The position numbers were made by a program, and so were the translations under genes. Below the pieces are notes generated by a model. It was not told the origin of the DNA. It was given only the letters and a program-made list of their open reading frames with translations, and searched no databases. A DNA stretch of 64,000 nucleotides from Macquaria australasica (lineage: Eukaryota > Chordata > Actinopteri > Centrarchiformes > Percichthyidae), in assembly GCA_005408345.1 (NCBI GenBank), contig SEMN01000100.1:124001-188000 (forward strand), written 5' to 3'. Below are positions 13,037 to 25,100 of the stretch, piece by piece (positions within the stretch are counted from its first letter, which is position 1; every line of letters starts with the position of its first letter).

Positions 13037-13044
13037 TATATAAG
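13037..13044 (+). promoter_or_regulatory. crispld2: TATA box of crispld2
   Basis: TATATAAG lies about 30 bases before a predicted start near 13065, upstream of the non-coding first exon and 2.8 kb before the coding start. A G-rich Sp1/KLF-type box sits about 65 bases upstream. A TATA-driven promoter suits a regulated secreted protein; mammalian CRISPLD2 is known to respond to glucocorticoid. The assignment rests on the fit with the splice donor at 13210 and is inferred. Confidence 0.65.
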
Positions 13045-13064
13045 GCACTCTGTGCGGCACAGGA

Positions 13065-13209
13065 GTTACACAGCTCCTATGTGCTTCAGGAACACCGCCA
13101 GCAGGCAGCAGCCGGGTCCTCTCACAAGGGAATAATACAGCTCTCCAGCGCGCAGAGGAAACTGCTCCGAAATACTCAAGCAACTGGATACTAACTGAGA
13201 GAGATAGAG
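13065..13209 (+). other. crispld2: crispld2 non-coding exon 1 (5' UTR)
   Basis: The exon starts about 30 bases after the TATA box and ends at the consensus donor GAG|GTGAGC (GT at 13210-13211). A first exon without coding sequence agrees with vertebrate CRISPLD2 as I recall it. It contains an 18-codon upstream ORF at 13079-13135. The start site is approximate. Confidence 0.6.
13079..13135 (+). promoter_or_regulatory. crispld2: Upstream ORF in crispld2 leader
   Basis: ATG at 13079 opens a reading frame of 18 codons ending in TAA at 13133-13135, within predicted exon 1 and wholly before the main start. No other ATG is seen in the 5' leader part of exon 2 (15765-15855). It could dampen translation of the main frame if the start-site call is right. 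Confidence 0.45.
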
Positions 13210-15855
13210 GTGAGCGAGATGAGACCTTACTCACATTTATTTGCAACTTATTGTATTGTAGCTTTCAGGTACGCTGTGTTATTGCAAGGGTTTTTAGATA
13301 GGCTCTGTCTATTCTCAAATGTCACCTATATTTCACTATATTTTGCATCAACCTGCAAAAATAACACGATGTACACACAGTGTACCTGGTCGGATTTGCA
13401 AACGATACACATTATGACTGACATACTTTTGTGTGAATGAAGCTTAAACTTTCTTGATGAGCCTGTTTTATTTCTTCAGATTTACTCAGCCTGACAATAT
13501 GAATGTATGACTCTAACAACTCTCTCAACTGATATTTCAGTCGTGGGTTGCAAACCATGCCACTGTAAAAGAGGCTGTTGGCAAGACACTGCCATTCATT
13601 GTGGGTCTGCAGCCTCACTGAGGAAACATCAATGGGAGAGCAGTAGCTACCATGATGGAAAATACTATATACTAGGCAGTAAGCTTATGAGCAAAGTAGA
13701 AAAATTCTAAGTTATCAGCACAATAAAAAGCCATACCTCAGCCAAAAAACACACATTTTTTAAGATCTAGGGGCAAACAATTATAAGAGATTATAAGATA
13801 ATATTTAAAGATCTCCCAGGCATGAAAATGTGAGCAAGCATCTATAAAAATGAATATAAATCAGACAATTTATATTGTGACATGAGTTGTGTTTACATTC
13901 AACCTCGTGGTGAGGTGGAGAGGAGGTCAGTGCCTCTTCACATCAGTTACGAGCCCACCAGTGGCAGAGAGGACTCAGTTCCCAAAGACAAGATGTGGAT
14001 ATGTACGTGTGTCCGGGTCTTCTTGCTCTGTCTGTCACTCTGGTATAAAATTCATGAGAGCCATGAGAAGGGCCCAGACAGAGAAGCTGGTAGAGATTCA
14101 GTGTGAAAAGGGGGCACAGGGAGAGGAGAAGGGTGTGGTGCCTGAGCTGCCCGCTGGCTCACAGTGCCCGGAGCTGGCACTGCGTGTTGACACAGAGCCA
14201 GTGCCAGACCTCAAGCCGCCTTTTCAGCCAGAGGGAAAGAGGTGAAGAGATTCAAGGATAAGAGCAACCAGTGCTAGAGCTAGAGCTTGGTTTATTTTTT
14301 TCTTTCTTCTCTGCTCACACTGACTGACTGCTCTTCTCTCTGTATAAAAGCGTGTGACATTGTGATATTTGGTTCAGCTCCGATCTTGGACGTCATCCCA
14401 CTCGCTTGTTGCCTTCCAACAAGGGGAGGTCAGATGCGGGGTCACATTATGGCACCCTGGATGTGCCAGGAATGCAGTGTTTTGCTCAAAGACGGCTCAG
14501 CCAGGTTAAAGCTTGTTAAACCTGAACTCAGGTCTGCCTCCTCAGTGTCCCACCCTGCTGCTCAGTTTGATTAGAAAATAATCAGAAGAGAGTCAGGAGA
14601 CGAGGAGGGGTGGATAGCATTTGTGAGTATACTGGATATAACTACTGGTGCAACATGTCCAGAGCAAAGACAGTGTTATATTTATTGATGAAGCTTATTG
14701 AAGCTATATTATTACTGGGTTGAAAGGCTCTTTAAAGGGCTTTGACTAAAATTATGCAAATCAGTCTTTGCCCGAGTGCTGAAATTCATTAAGACAAAGA
14801 TTATCTTTTGGAAATAGAAGCTAATTGGTTGGTTAATTGTGGTACAGTTCATGTTATGTTTTGTGTCAATGGGAAAATAACTGAAGCTGTTCCAAATAAG
14901 ACAATGGCATATTAAATGATACATCAGAACATCTGTGTAGAGAAAGAGGAAAACATACCTCTTACATGTAGATTTCAAAAAATTTGATTTGATCAGATAC
15001 TGTAATATACAGAGTCACCAGTTCATTAGGCTAACCCGTACAGTCTAATGAAATCCAATACAACAGCTCTGCAAGCTTATAATGATCTGCTTTTCACTTT
15101 GTATCAGAGAGGAGTTGATTAAACTCTATGAGGCTGTAGTTACCGTAAGAGGGCTGTTGGATTGTATTATATTGAGAGGTCAAAAAGGACCAAACACATG
15201 AATAGTAAAAACACCTCAGTGTAAACAATAGCTGAACACCCAAAGCTTCTCAAGGGAAGGAGGACTTATTGCAGGGCGGTTGTATTGGATTGCATCAGAT
15301 TCTATTAGCGTGCCTAACAGCTTTTATGCAACAGCCATAAACCGGCAAAAAGGCTGAACTGACAGAAAGCAGAACCACTGAGAGTAAAAAGTCCAGAGTT
15401 AAAGGAGGACACTCTGCCTCAGTTTACTATGTCTCAGCATCACAAGAGACTCTGTGCCAGTATCAGTTATAACGTAACACAATACAAGGGACAGAATGAA
15501 GGATTATATGTTTCCATGTCAATATTTTATCCCAGTGAAAGTGTTGCTGGGCAATTCTTTTTCATACATGTAATGCTTTGTAAGCCTGCATGTTTCTATG
15601 TGTGTATGTGTGTGTCTGTGTGTGTGTGCATTAAATTGGCAGTTTTGTTAGAGAAAGTGACCTACATTAGTTTAGCAATCTGTATGCCCATATTTTGTAA
15701 TTTGTACTCTGCTTTGTTGACTCACACAGTGGGGAAAGACTCGTTAAACATTTCCTCCCTGCAGGTTGCGTCTGGGACTCTGAAGAGCGGCGCTCACACA
15801 CAATCCGCTGTCTACTGTTGTCTGAAAGTCCAACCCAGACAGCTGAAGTGTCAGA

Positions 15856-16128
15856 ATGACCTGCATGACCAGAATGACCTGGCTCCTTGTCCTCTCCCTC
15901 CTGCTGTTGTGCATCAGGGACTCAGCCTCAGTCTTCCTGCCTGACTCCAAGGAGCTCAGGCAGCTGCTGAGCCGCTACGAGGAGGAAGCGGATCAGAGCG
16001 GCGCCAGCAACACAGCTGGCAATAGGACCAGACGAGCCATCCGCTGGTCGGACCGTGAGGAGATCCTCCAGCTGCACAACAAGCTGAGGGGTGGCGTCTA
16101 TCCCACTGCCTCAAACATGGAGTACATG
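15856..16128 (+). CDS. crispld2: crispld2 exon 2, coding part (start, signal peptide)
   Basis: The acceptor CTGCAG ends at 15764, so the exon carries 91 bases of leader before the ATG. It encodes the signal peptide, a TRRAI site resembling the propeptide-like RRAI of the human protein, and the start of the CAP domain up to ASNMEYM. The donor is GT at 16129. The first nine codons are three near-identical 9-base units (ATGACCTGC-like), giving three in-frame ATGs. Confidence 0.96.
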
Positions 16129-19100
16129 GTGAGACACGTCCCATTACCCCAGTTAGCCTATTTTGCTATTATTCTTAATCAGCACAGATAATTAAAAGTT
16201 ATCAACTTTAATCTTTGGCTTTATGTCACAAAGAACTTAATTTGAATGTGCCAACAACACTGAGCTCTGAAATGAGGCCGGTGATTAGGGTTTAAGCTTT
16301 TATTCTGCCTAGAGAAGTGGTGTTGCTGTGATAAAAACAACCTTTTCTCTCTGCTGGAAACATGCCGTAATGATGGCGAGCTATTGGCAGCCTGCTGTGC
16401 TGCTCTTTTACAAGGAGGATAATAACGCTGACTCTGTCCTACCTGCAAACAGCTCAGTGCAGGAGAAGACTGGAGAGCGAGGGAGGGCTGGGTCAAAGGA
16501 GGACAGAGAGAATAAGGTTAGAGAGGGAAAATCATGGGACGACGTGGCACATCAATGGGTAAAGTAGGAGAGGGATTATTGTTGAGACACACAGAAGGTT
16601 ATTGAAAACCACGTGGTCCATAAAGTTGAGAGAAGCACTGGTGGCCCGTGTGTCTCTGGAGTGCAGTTATAGCTGGGGAGGAAAGTGAAGAAGAAGAGTT
16701 GAAGAGTTGCTCTGCCCAGTGCTCTCTCAAATTCCAGCGAACAGGCAGTGTGTGTGTGTGTTGGTGTTAGTGTACTGTATGGGTGTTTGGGGTTACAGTG
16801 GTGTCTGTGTGCGCATGTTTTAGTGACCACCAAAAGGCTGGAAATTTACTGAGGAGATGTGCGTTGAGGGGCCATGCTGTATGCAGCAGTCCTCCCTCCC
16901 TTCATAGCCCCCCCTACCTTCCACAGTGGGAGTCAGGTGTCTTCTCCCCTTTCCTCCCTCCTCTCCACCGCTGTAAAGAAACCCGCTCAGGAAATGTGGA
17001 TAATTCAGCTGTGATTGCTGGAGATTTATAGTGGACCAGGGCCAGGCGCCAGCTGCTCCACTCAAATGTCACCGTCTAAGGTTAATGTTGTACTTGTATC
17101 CAGCTCAGTTTCAGCTCATTTGGAAGGAAGGAAGTGCAGCAGCAGAGGCCTTGAACAGGTTGCGGTTAGGTATCTACTGAGTCAGAACAAGATGTGGATT
17201 ATAATAATTTATACTGTAGCACATGCAGCAGGTGAATGATGCAATGTCTTCCCACCGGTGTCAAAAATAAGTGAATTCCTTGTGAGAAACTTGTTTTACT
17301 TTATGTGTGCAGGTTTGGGATGATGAGTTGGAGCGGTCTGCCACTCACTGGTCAGAGGTGTGTCAGTGGGACCATGGACCTCAGGACCTTCTCATGTCTA
17401 TTGGACAAAACCTGGCTGTTCACTGGGGAAGGTGAGATGCAATAACACACATAGCCTGTAAACTGTGTTATGCGTAAGGCTAATCTGAGACTTTATCTGT
17501 GTATTTTGATTATTAACAACAGGTGAAAATTGAACAAAAATTGTAAATCAGATTTTATGAATACCATTTGCTGTGCTAGGGTATCATGAATTGTCCGTAC
17601 CGATATCAAAACAATATTTGTTTTTAGGAAAATGTTTGAGGAATGCTCCCAATACTTTGATTTATGACCAAACACCTGCAAAAACTAATCACACTTGTTC
17701 ACAACCTGGCAACCCAAAAGTTGTTCTTATAATGGCTTATAACTAATATAAAGCATTAATACATTATTCATTAATATTAATAAAGCCATTAGTTACAACT
17801 TATAAACTTTATAAAGGGTGACTTATTTGAACGTGGTAAAAGAAGCCAAAGTTCTCAAATGTGAAATGTTGTCTAAACACAAGCAGCAGTACAGAAACCA
17901 AATAAAATACTGTATAAAATTGGCAAAATTATGATTCAAATCAGTAAACACCTGATTGCAGAATAAGTCATCTGACTACAAACCCGGCCTGGCATTGGAT
18001 GCCATCTTTTGGTACTTGGCAGTTTTCGATACTCGATGTACAGATTTTGGTCGTTACCAAAAAAGCATTGGGCTTTCATAGCCAGACCTAAGCAGCACAA
18101 ACAGTTAGTATAGAGTTATTCAGTCACATAATCAGAAGGTCATTTGAACTTTCTATGCACTTCTTCTTTTTTTATTACCGTAAAGTATTTTCTGAGCTGC
18201 CAATGTTGCAAGAGAAAGGTGTTTCCTGTAAACTACAGTGACAAGTATCCGCTCGCAGCAGAAAATACAACAATGCCTAGTCAAAATCTGTTTGAACTGA
18301 TCTGCGCCCTTAAAATAATTCTTGGTCCATTGATATGTGTGAAGCACAAGCATGGGTAGTGCTAGTCAGTGCTAGCGTATTAAGGTTTATGTTCGTGTGA
18401 ATGAGTGTTTGTGTGTCCGAGTAGACACCAGACACAGTAGGCCTCTGTGTATGACAGTGTATGGCTATCGCAGCAGGTGCCCTTCCAGGAATCTGCTCTC
18501 ATTCTCACAGCCCCTTTCCTCCCTCCATATTCCCTTCTTTTCTTCCTGTGCCAGAAAACCCTGATGTGGAGTCCCTATTTTTTTCCACTCCCCCTCTACT
18601 CTCCATTTATAAGCTCAGCACTTTTTAATACCGTAAAAAGAGATGTTTATAATAAGAGCTAGAACTGATTTGTTAGGCTGTGGAGCCATGTTTAGTTTTA
18701 GCTTTGATTCTTTCTTTCTTTTTTTTCCAACCTGATTTGATTTCCCCTGTTATGGAGGGGAACAGACTGCCGCTCTGTGTGCCAGGTCAAATTCAGACTC
18801 ATCATTTGAGGCCTGAAGGGAGGGGGAGGAGCAAGGGGATTCATGCAGTGTTTCTCAAGTCTAGCCAAAGCACCTGGCAGCTCCCTCAGATATTTCCCTT
18901 TTGCGCCTGGTACCTGGATGGCCTGTGACTGAGCCTACTGTTTGTCTGTCTGTGTGTGTTTGTGTGTGTGTGTGTGTGTGGGCCCTACAGATACCGCTCT
19001 CCTGCCTTACATGTCCAAGCCTGGTATGATGAGGTGAAAGACTACACATATCCCTACCCCCAAGAGTGCAATCCCTGGTGTCCAGAACGTTGCTCCGGGC

Positions 19101-22100
19101 CCATGTGCACCCATTACACCCAGGTGAGAGTCTTGGGGAGGATAACTACATATGGGAAAAAGATGTGCAAAGCCTTTTGTGGCTACATCAGCTGCTACTA
19201 GCATAACACACGCAATGTAGGCGCATTGGTTTTGACAAGGAAGAAGAAGGCATGGAATAAAAAGATGATATCTCTGGTTCTGCTGCATTCATTTTATAGG
19301 AATGCAATGCTAAATCAGTGGAGTACTCCTTTAACGAAGCACTTGGCAGTGAGTTGTAAGCTTACTCTTAACCTGATCAGTTATTGCAAGAAGCTGAAAG
19401 GTTTGGCACCCAGTTTGATTAGTGTCATTTTTGGTTGAATTATATTTTTCAACTTCCTTTTGAACCATGTACTGTCATTTCTGCTATATTTACGATAACA
19501 TCTGTTTACTATCAGGTCATGTGCCTTCTTTGATCTGTAATATGGAACATATGTCGCTTGACAGGTGATGCAGGGCAGTATTACAACACGTGGTGTGCAC
19601 CCTGTATGATATTTCACAGTATTTATGGGCAGAGTTGTGGAGGGACGGAGGGGTTAAATGACAGGCATGGTTTTAGTAACTTGTAGACAGTGAAAACAGG
19701 GATGTTAGAATGTAGGATAAATAGAAAATCGTTTGCAAGTAATGCAACAGAGGAGAGAGCGTGGACACAAAGAAGGGATGAAGAGTGGAAAGGGAAAATG
19801 AAGAAATCAATCAAAAGGAAACAGAAATGGGTGGCCTCCTCTTCCCCTAGACTTTACTTTGTAGCTGCTGGGATGAGTTTACAGAGGCATTCGGACTCCT
19901 CCCTCTGTCTTCACCCTGAAACCTGATCACTGCCATCTGGTAGTCATTTTCAGACACACCAGACACCCCTCACTGCTTGACCTGGATTGTTTTGAAGATG
20001 CTGCAGAGAGGAGACAGTGCCAAAACTGAGCATCATCACCTTGTCTCTGTCTTTCATTTGCTGGAAGTGCTGATGTATCTGCATATATCCAGGCAGTCAT
20101 ACTCCATAACTACCTGTACGGAGAAATGCTAGACCCTCTGGAGTTTAGAGAGTACATGGAGCTGAACTACCAGCACGCAGCACCCATCAGTCTGCATGCT
20201 GACTCACTGCTTCCAGCAGCCTCTAACTGTACCAGGAAAAAAGACGAACATTCCTGAGGAGGAAGAGTGCACATGTTTCAGAGTTTGGGAGGAAAGTGAG
20301 GAGGAGTTATGGAACATGCTGTGTTGTATTTGCCGTCAAATGGCACATCATTCGTCTGTAACACCACTGCAGCAACTTTTCCGTTTAATAAGCCATTTTA
20401 TTTGACCTTGGACAGTTTTGGGCCTACGCTGACTTCTGTTTAAGATTTAAGATATTAAGAAACTGTCATTTTTTCCACTTCTAAATGGACGATGAAAATG
20501 ATGATCGTGTCACAGAGGGTAAACTGGGTTCACGCAGGACGTGCATCTGACTCGGGCAGAATAACAAACCTGGCACTCCTGGAAGTCCCAGTGGCCCCAT
20601 TAATCGTGACTGCCAATCTAGTTGCTTCCTCTTGAATGAACCATAGGCAGTGAGAAAAGTGAGGCAGGAAATCTAGGCTACAAGCTCAAAAGTTCATTCT
20701 GCTATGTGTCTGTTCATTCAGCAATGGTTTGTGCTAACTTTGGCCATTCTTTTATTTCCCTCTTTACAGCTGGTCTGGGCAACCACTAGCCGAGTGGGCT
20801 GTGCTGTGCACGTGTGTCCAAAGATGAATGTGTGGGGGGAAACATGGGAGAACGCCGTTTACCTTGTGTGCAACTATTCCCCAAAGTAAGCTCAGCATTC
20901 CTCCAGGTTTCACTGTTCATCAATACCTCTTTTCTCTTGACTCTTGTTTACATTCCTCCTCCTTACAATGCTGACAAATGCTACAGTGTGTTTCTAATAT
21001 AGCTGCGCTGCAGATATGTAGCGCTAGCTGTACGAGACGTTTGTATGACATATTGGGGCCATTTAAATTCCTCCAGAAGTCAGAATAGAAAAATAATAAT
21101 GAAGCACGGGGAAAGAAAAACAAGAGCAGAGCAGGCGCTTGTTTTCCAGACAGCCGACAGGATGTAATTGCCTGAGAGACAACCAGGAGTGTTTTTATTA
21201 GTTTGTGGGATTAATGACTTTTAGGAGTGTTGACCATGGACAAAGAGTGCTGAAGTGATGAGTCATTTCCACCTTAGTCAAACGGTCCACTGTTCACTTC
21301 TGCAGGGGCAACTGGATCGGTGAGGCTCCATACCAGCACGGCCGCCCTTGTTCCCAGTGCCCTCCCAGCTACGGAGGAGGATGTAGGAATAACCTGTGCT
21401 ACAAAGGTGAGCCAACCCACATGGTGTTCATTCAGAGATGTTAACATCAAACATGTTGCCAACCTGAACCCCTATCTGTTCGTCCATCTGTAGACTCTCA
21501 GCGCTCAGAGACAGAGGACATGAATGAGGTGGAGAAGCCTCAGGTTCCACTGCCACCTCGTACCACCGCCAAACCTGCCCCCAAACCTAAACCGTCTGCT
21601 CCGAAGAAACCGGTGTCCATACCCTCCACTCCTAAGCCCACCACACCCAGGATCCCATCTTCAAAGACTCCCAGTATCACCTATCTTGGTAGCTGCAGGA
21701 ATGATCAAAAATAACCTTAAACTTTCATGTTTTGTACATTTCTTTACTGATTTTTGTCTTGTTCTTGCAGCTCAGAACATTAAGTGTGAGACCAGGCTGC
21801 GAGATAAGTGTAAAGGCGCAACCTGCAACAGGTAGGGTTATTTTTTGGATGTTTATGTCTCATTGATTCTCATTTACCATACACTTCCTCTCCAGTATCA
21901 ACTCACTCTTGTCTCCAACTCATTTTCTGACTCTGCAGATATTATTGTCCTGCTAATTGTCTGAATAAGAAAGGGAAAGTTTGGGGAACTCTCTTTTACG
22001 ATGTGGTGAGTCTGTCCATAATGACACAAACATCTTGCATCAAACAATTTGTAAACAACTGTAAATGCATATTTATAAGTGTTCGTTTTTTATTGTTTCA

Positions 22101-25100
22101 GCAATCAAGTATTTGCCGAGCTGCTATCCATTTTGGTGTCATCGACAACAATGGAGGAGTGGTCGACATCACAAGGACGGACAAGCTTCCATTCTTTGTC
22201 AGAGCCACAAAGAATGGCATTGAGTCCTTTAGGTAGATGTTTGTGCTCGGCCTAATTTTCCCAAATGGGTTGAACTCACAAGTGCTGATGAACTTGTGAA
22301 ACACATTTCCCTGCTTCTATGATTCACATTTTGTGCAATAATGGGGTTTTCTGAGAACCATTTGTTTTCCTGATTTCTAAATGCTATGATATCTTTTACA
22401 GTAAATATAAACCCGGGAATGCCTTTGTGTTGGCCAAAGTGGAAGGTGAGTGTTGTTAAGAAGAGCTTTCAGTCATGATTGCATGTAGATTCACACAGTC
22501 AGCCAACACATTTTAGGTATGTTAAGTGTTTTTCTCTTCTCTGTGACAGAAATGACTGGTGACTGCTACACCACTGTGGCTGAAATCTGCCCTTTTAACA
22601 AGCCCTACTCACACTGTCCAAGGTGCCTGCTCACATCCACCATCTTATCATTCTCTAAAGCATGAAATCATTCGCCAATTAGAGGTTTTGCTTTACAGTA
22701 TCAGTATCAGATGTAAATTGTTAAATTAAATTATTTTATTTATTTTTCTTACAATTTGCACATTTATAACACCACAGATCCAGCAGAGAAACATTCTTAG
22801 GTAACACTTTACCCCCCTATTTAGCATTTATGAGAATTATATAAACATTTAATAAATGGTTTATAACACTGTACAATGAAGCTATAAGCAGATATAAGTG
22901 TTCATTAATGTACTTGTCAACAACTATAATTCCTCCTGTGGGCACCCATAAGTGGATGTTGGTATGTAAACAGATAATGAATGACAATATAGTAAAATGT
23001 AATTGTAATATTATAAAATATGTCTTTATAGGAGAAGTTATAATTGTTGAGAAATACTGTACATTAATAAACACTTAAAATGTCCTTATATCTTCTTACA
23101 ACACTATTATAGTGTGTTATAAACCATTTATAAATGCTAAATAGGGGGTGTTAAAGTGTTATTTCCATTAATATGACCCTTATCTGTAGCTGCAAATTCA
23201 TACTAATGATTTGATTTGTTCTTCAGATTCTTCTGTCCAGCTAGCTGCAAGACTCAGCCGTCTTATTGGTCACCTGTGGTTGGAAACAACATCTACACAG
23301 ATGTAAGAAACACTTTTGTGCGCACATGTTCTGAATGAACTTTTATAAATTGACCATGAATCACACCAGAGGTCCAGGTCCTCCAGTTATGTGCCATTTG
23401 TTTTATTTATTCATGTGCTATTAGTTCAGACAGAAAGGAAAGGATATCTGGATCTGCAGCATGGTTAAGTTCGAGTGACTTTGCAGGCTTTGTGATGCAT
23501 GGGTCGTAGTCAGGAAGGGTCGTAGTCAGGAAGGGACCCAAGTGCAGACAGAGCAGTCCAAGGATTTATTAAATGTAAACAAAATAACTTACAGGTGAGT
23601 CTGGCAAGCGAGAAGACTAGCAACAGGTACTACAGGTAACAAGAACATGGAACTCAGAGAAACCAGGAAAACTGAGAATCAGGCAAGAAAACCTTGACAC
23701 GAAACGGACAATCTGACAATAAGACAATCTGACAACGAACCAACAAGAGAACAAAGAAAGGAGACTGGTACAAATAGGGGAGTGGCAAACGAGGGAATCA
23801 GGGGCAGCTGAGCAAATGGGAACAGGTGAGCATAATCAAAGAGACACAAGGGCAGGAACTGAAGAAATAAGGCAGGTAAGAGAATTTCAAAATAAAACAG
23901 AAAACAGAACAAAACCCAACAGGACATAACACCACTGGATCAGAGTGTGAATATGGCTCATGGAGAATGGGAGTAATGGTGAGGTAAGCCAGAGACTTCC
24001 ATGGATGAATTACCATGCATGGGGCCTGACCACTCAGAGGCTTACTTAAGCATTATCAGTAAGTGCCTGTGTCTCAGAGGTTGGAGCCATAGAAAGAAAT
24101 GGTTTCGCAATGACTGGTTTACATCACTACTCAGATGTTGCCTAAATCATGATGAGAGTAGATTAGTCATTGTAAAGTGCCCTCCAGAATAAACTTATCA
24201 GATGTACAGTTTGTAAGTATTCACGTCACTCTGGTGGATAATTTTGAAATTGCCAATTTGCACATGAGGTCAATGTGGTGTTTAATGGGGTTTTACAATG
24301 GATGAAACTGACCTTAGTTGACGTCCAGCTGGATGCAGATCACAGTTCCCCAGAGATCTTGAACTGTCTTACAACAGTCACAGAATAAGGCAGCAGTGTG
24401 GCTCATAGCAAATATGCTCAAGAATGTTTGGCAATCTCAGGCACCCAAATGTGTTTCTACAGTGGTGTAGAGGCTGGATGTTGGTTAAACATGAGACATA
24501 AACCATCTGGTTAGAAATGTTGGAGGGGTGTATGGGCAGTGTGATCTGTGTTTGGATTAGAAATGAATGATTCTGCTCCAGACTGTTGATAAGAGCTTAT
24601 GTTCTGTTGTGTTGGCTCAGGCTGTGAAACAAATGCTTGTGTGCGTGAGCTAAGATGTGTGTCTGTGAATTACTGCAATATATAGCAAAAAAGCTGTTTA
24701 CCATCTTGTAAATGCCTTTCTCCTCTTTGCCACACTTTCTCTTCACAGAGCTCCAGTATTTGTAAAGCAGCCATCCATGCAGGGGTAATCAAAGCAGACG
24801 GCGGTTTTGTGGATGTTCTGCCACTGGACAAGAGAAAGAACTATGTTGGAGTCCTGAAAAATGGCATCCAGTCTGAGAGGTACTGATCGATTTTTTTTTT
24901 TGTGGTCAACTATTTTTTACTATATTTATCTTTCCCAGATGAGGACTGTTGCACGATAAGAAAAGGCACAAATATAGATGGGTCAGGCGCCATGTCAAGT
25001 AGTTGTAGGTTACCATGGTGACATTAGAGATAGTCTGAGTTCCAGAAATATATATTTTTAGATTTGGCTCCGAGCTGTCTAGCGGTAGAGTATTTAAAAC

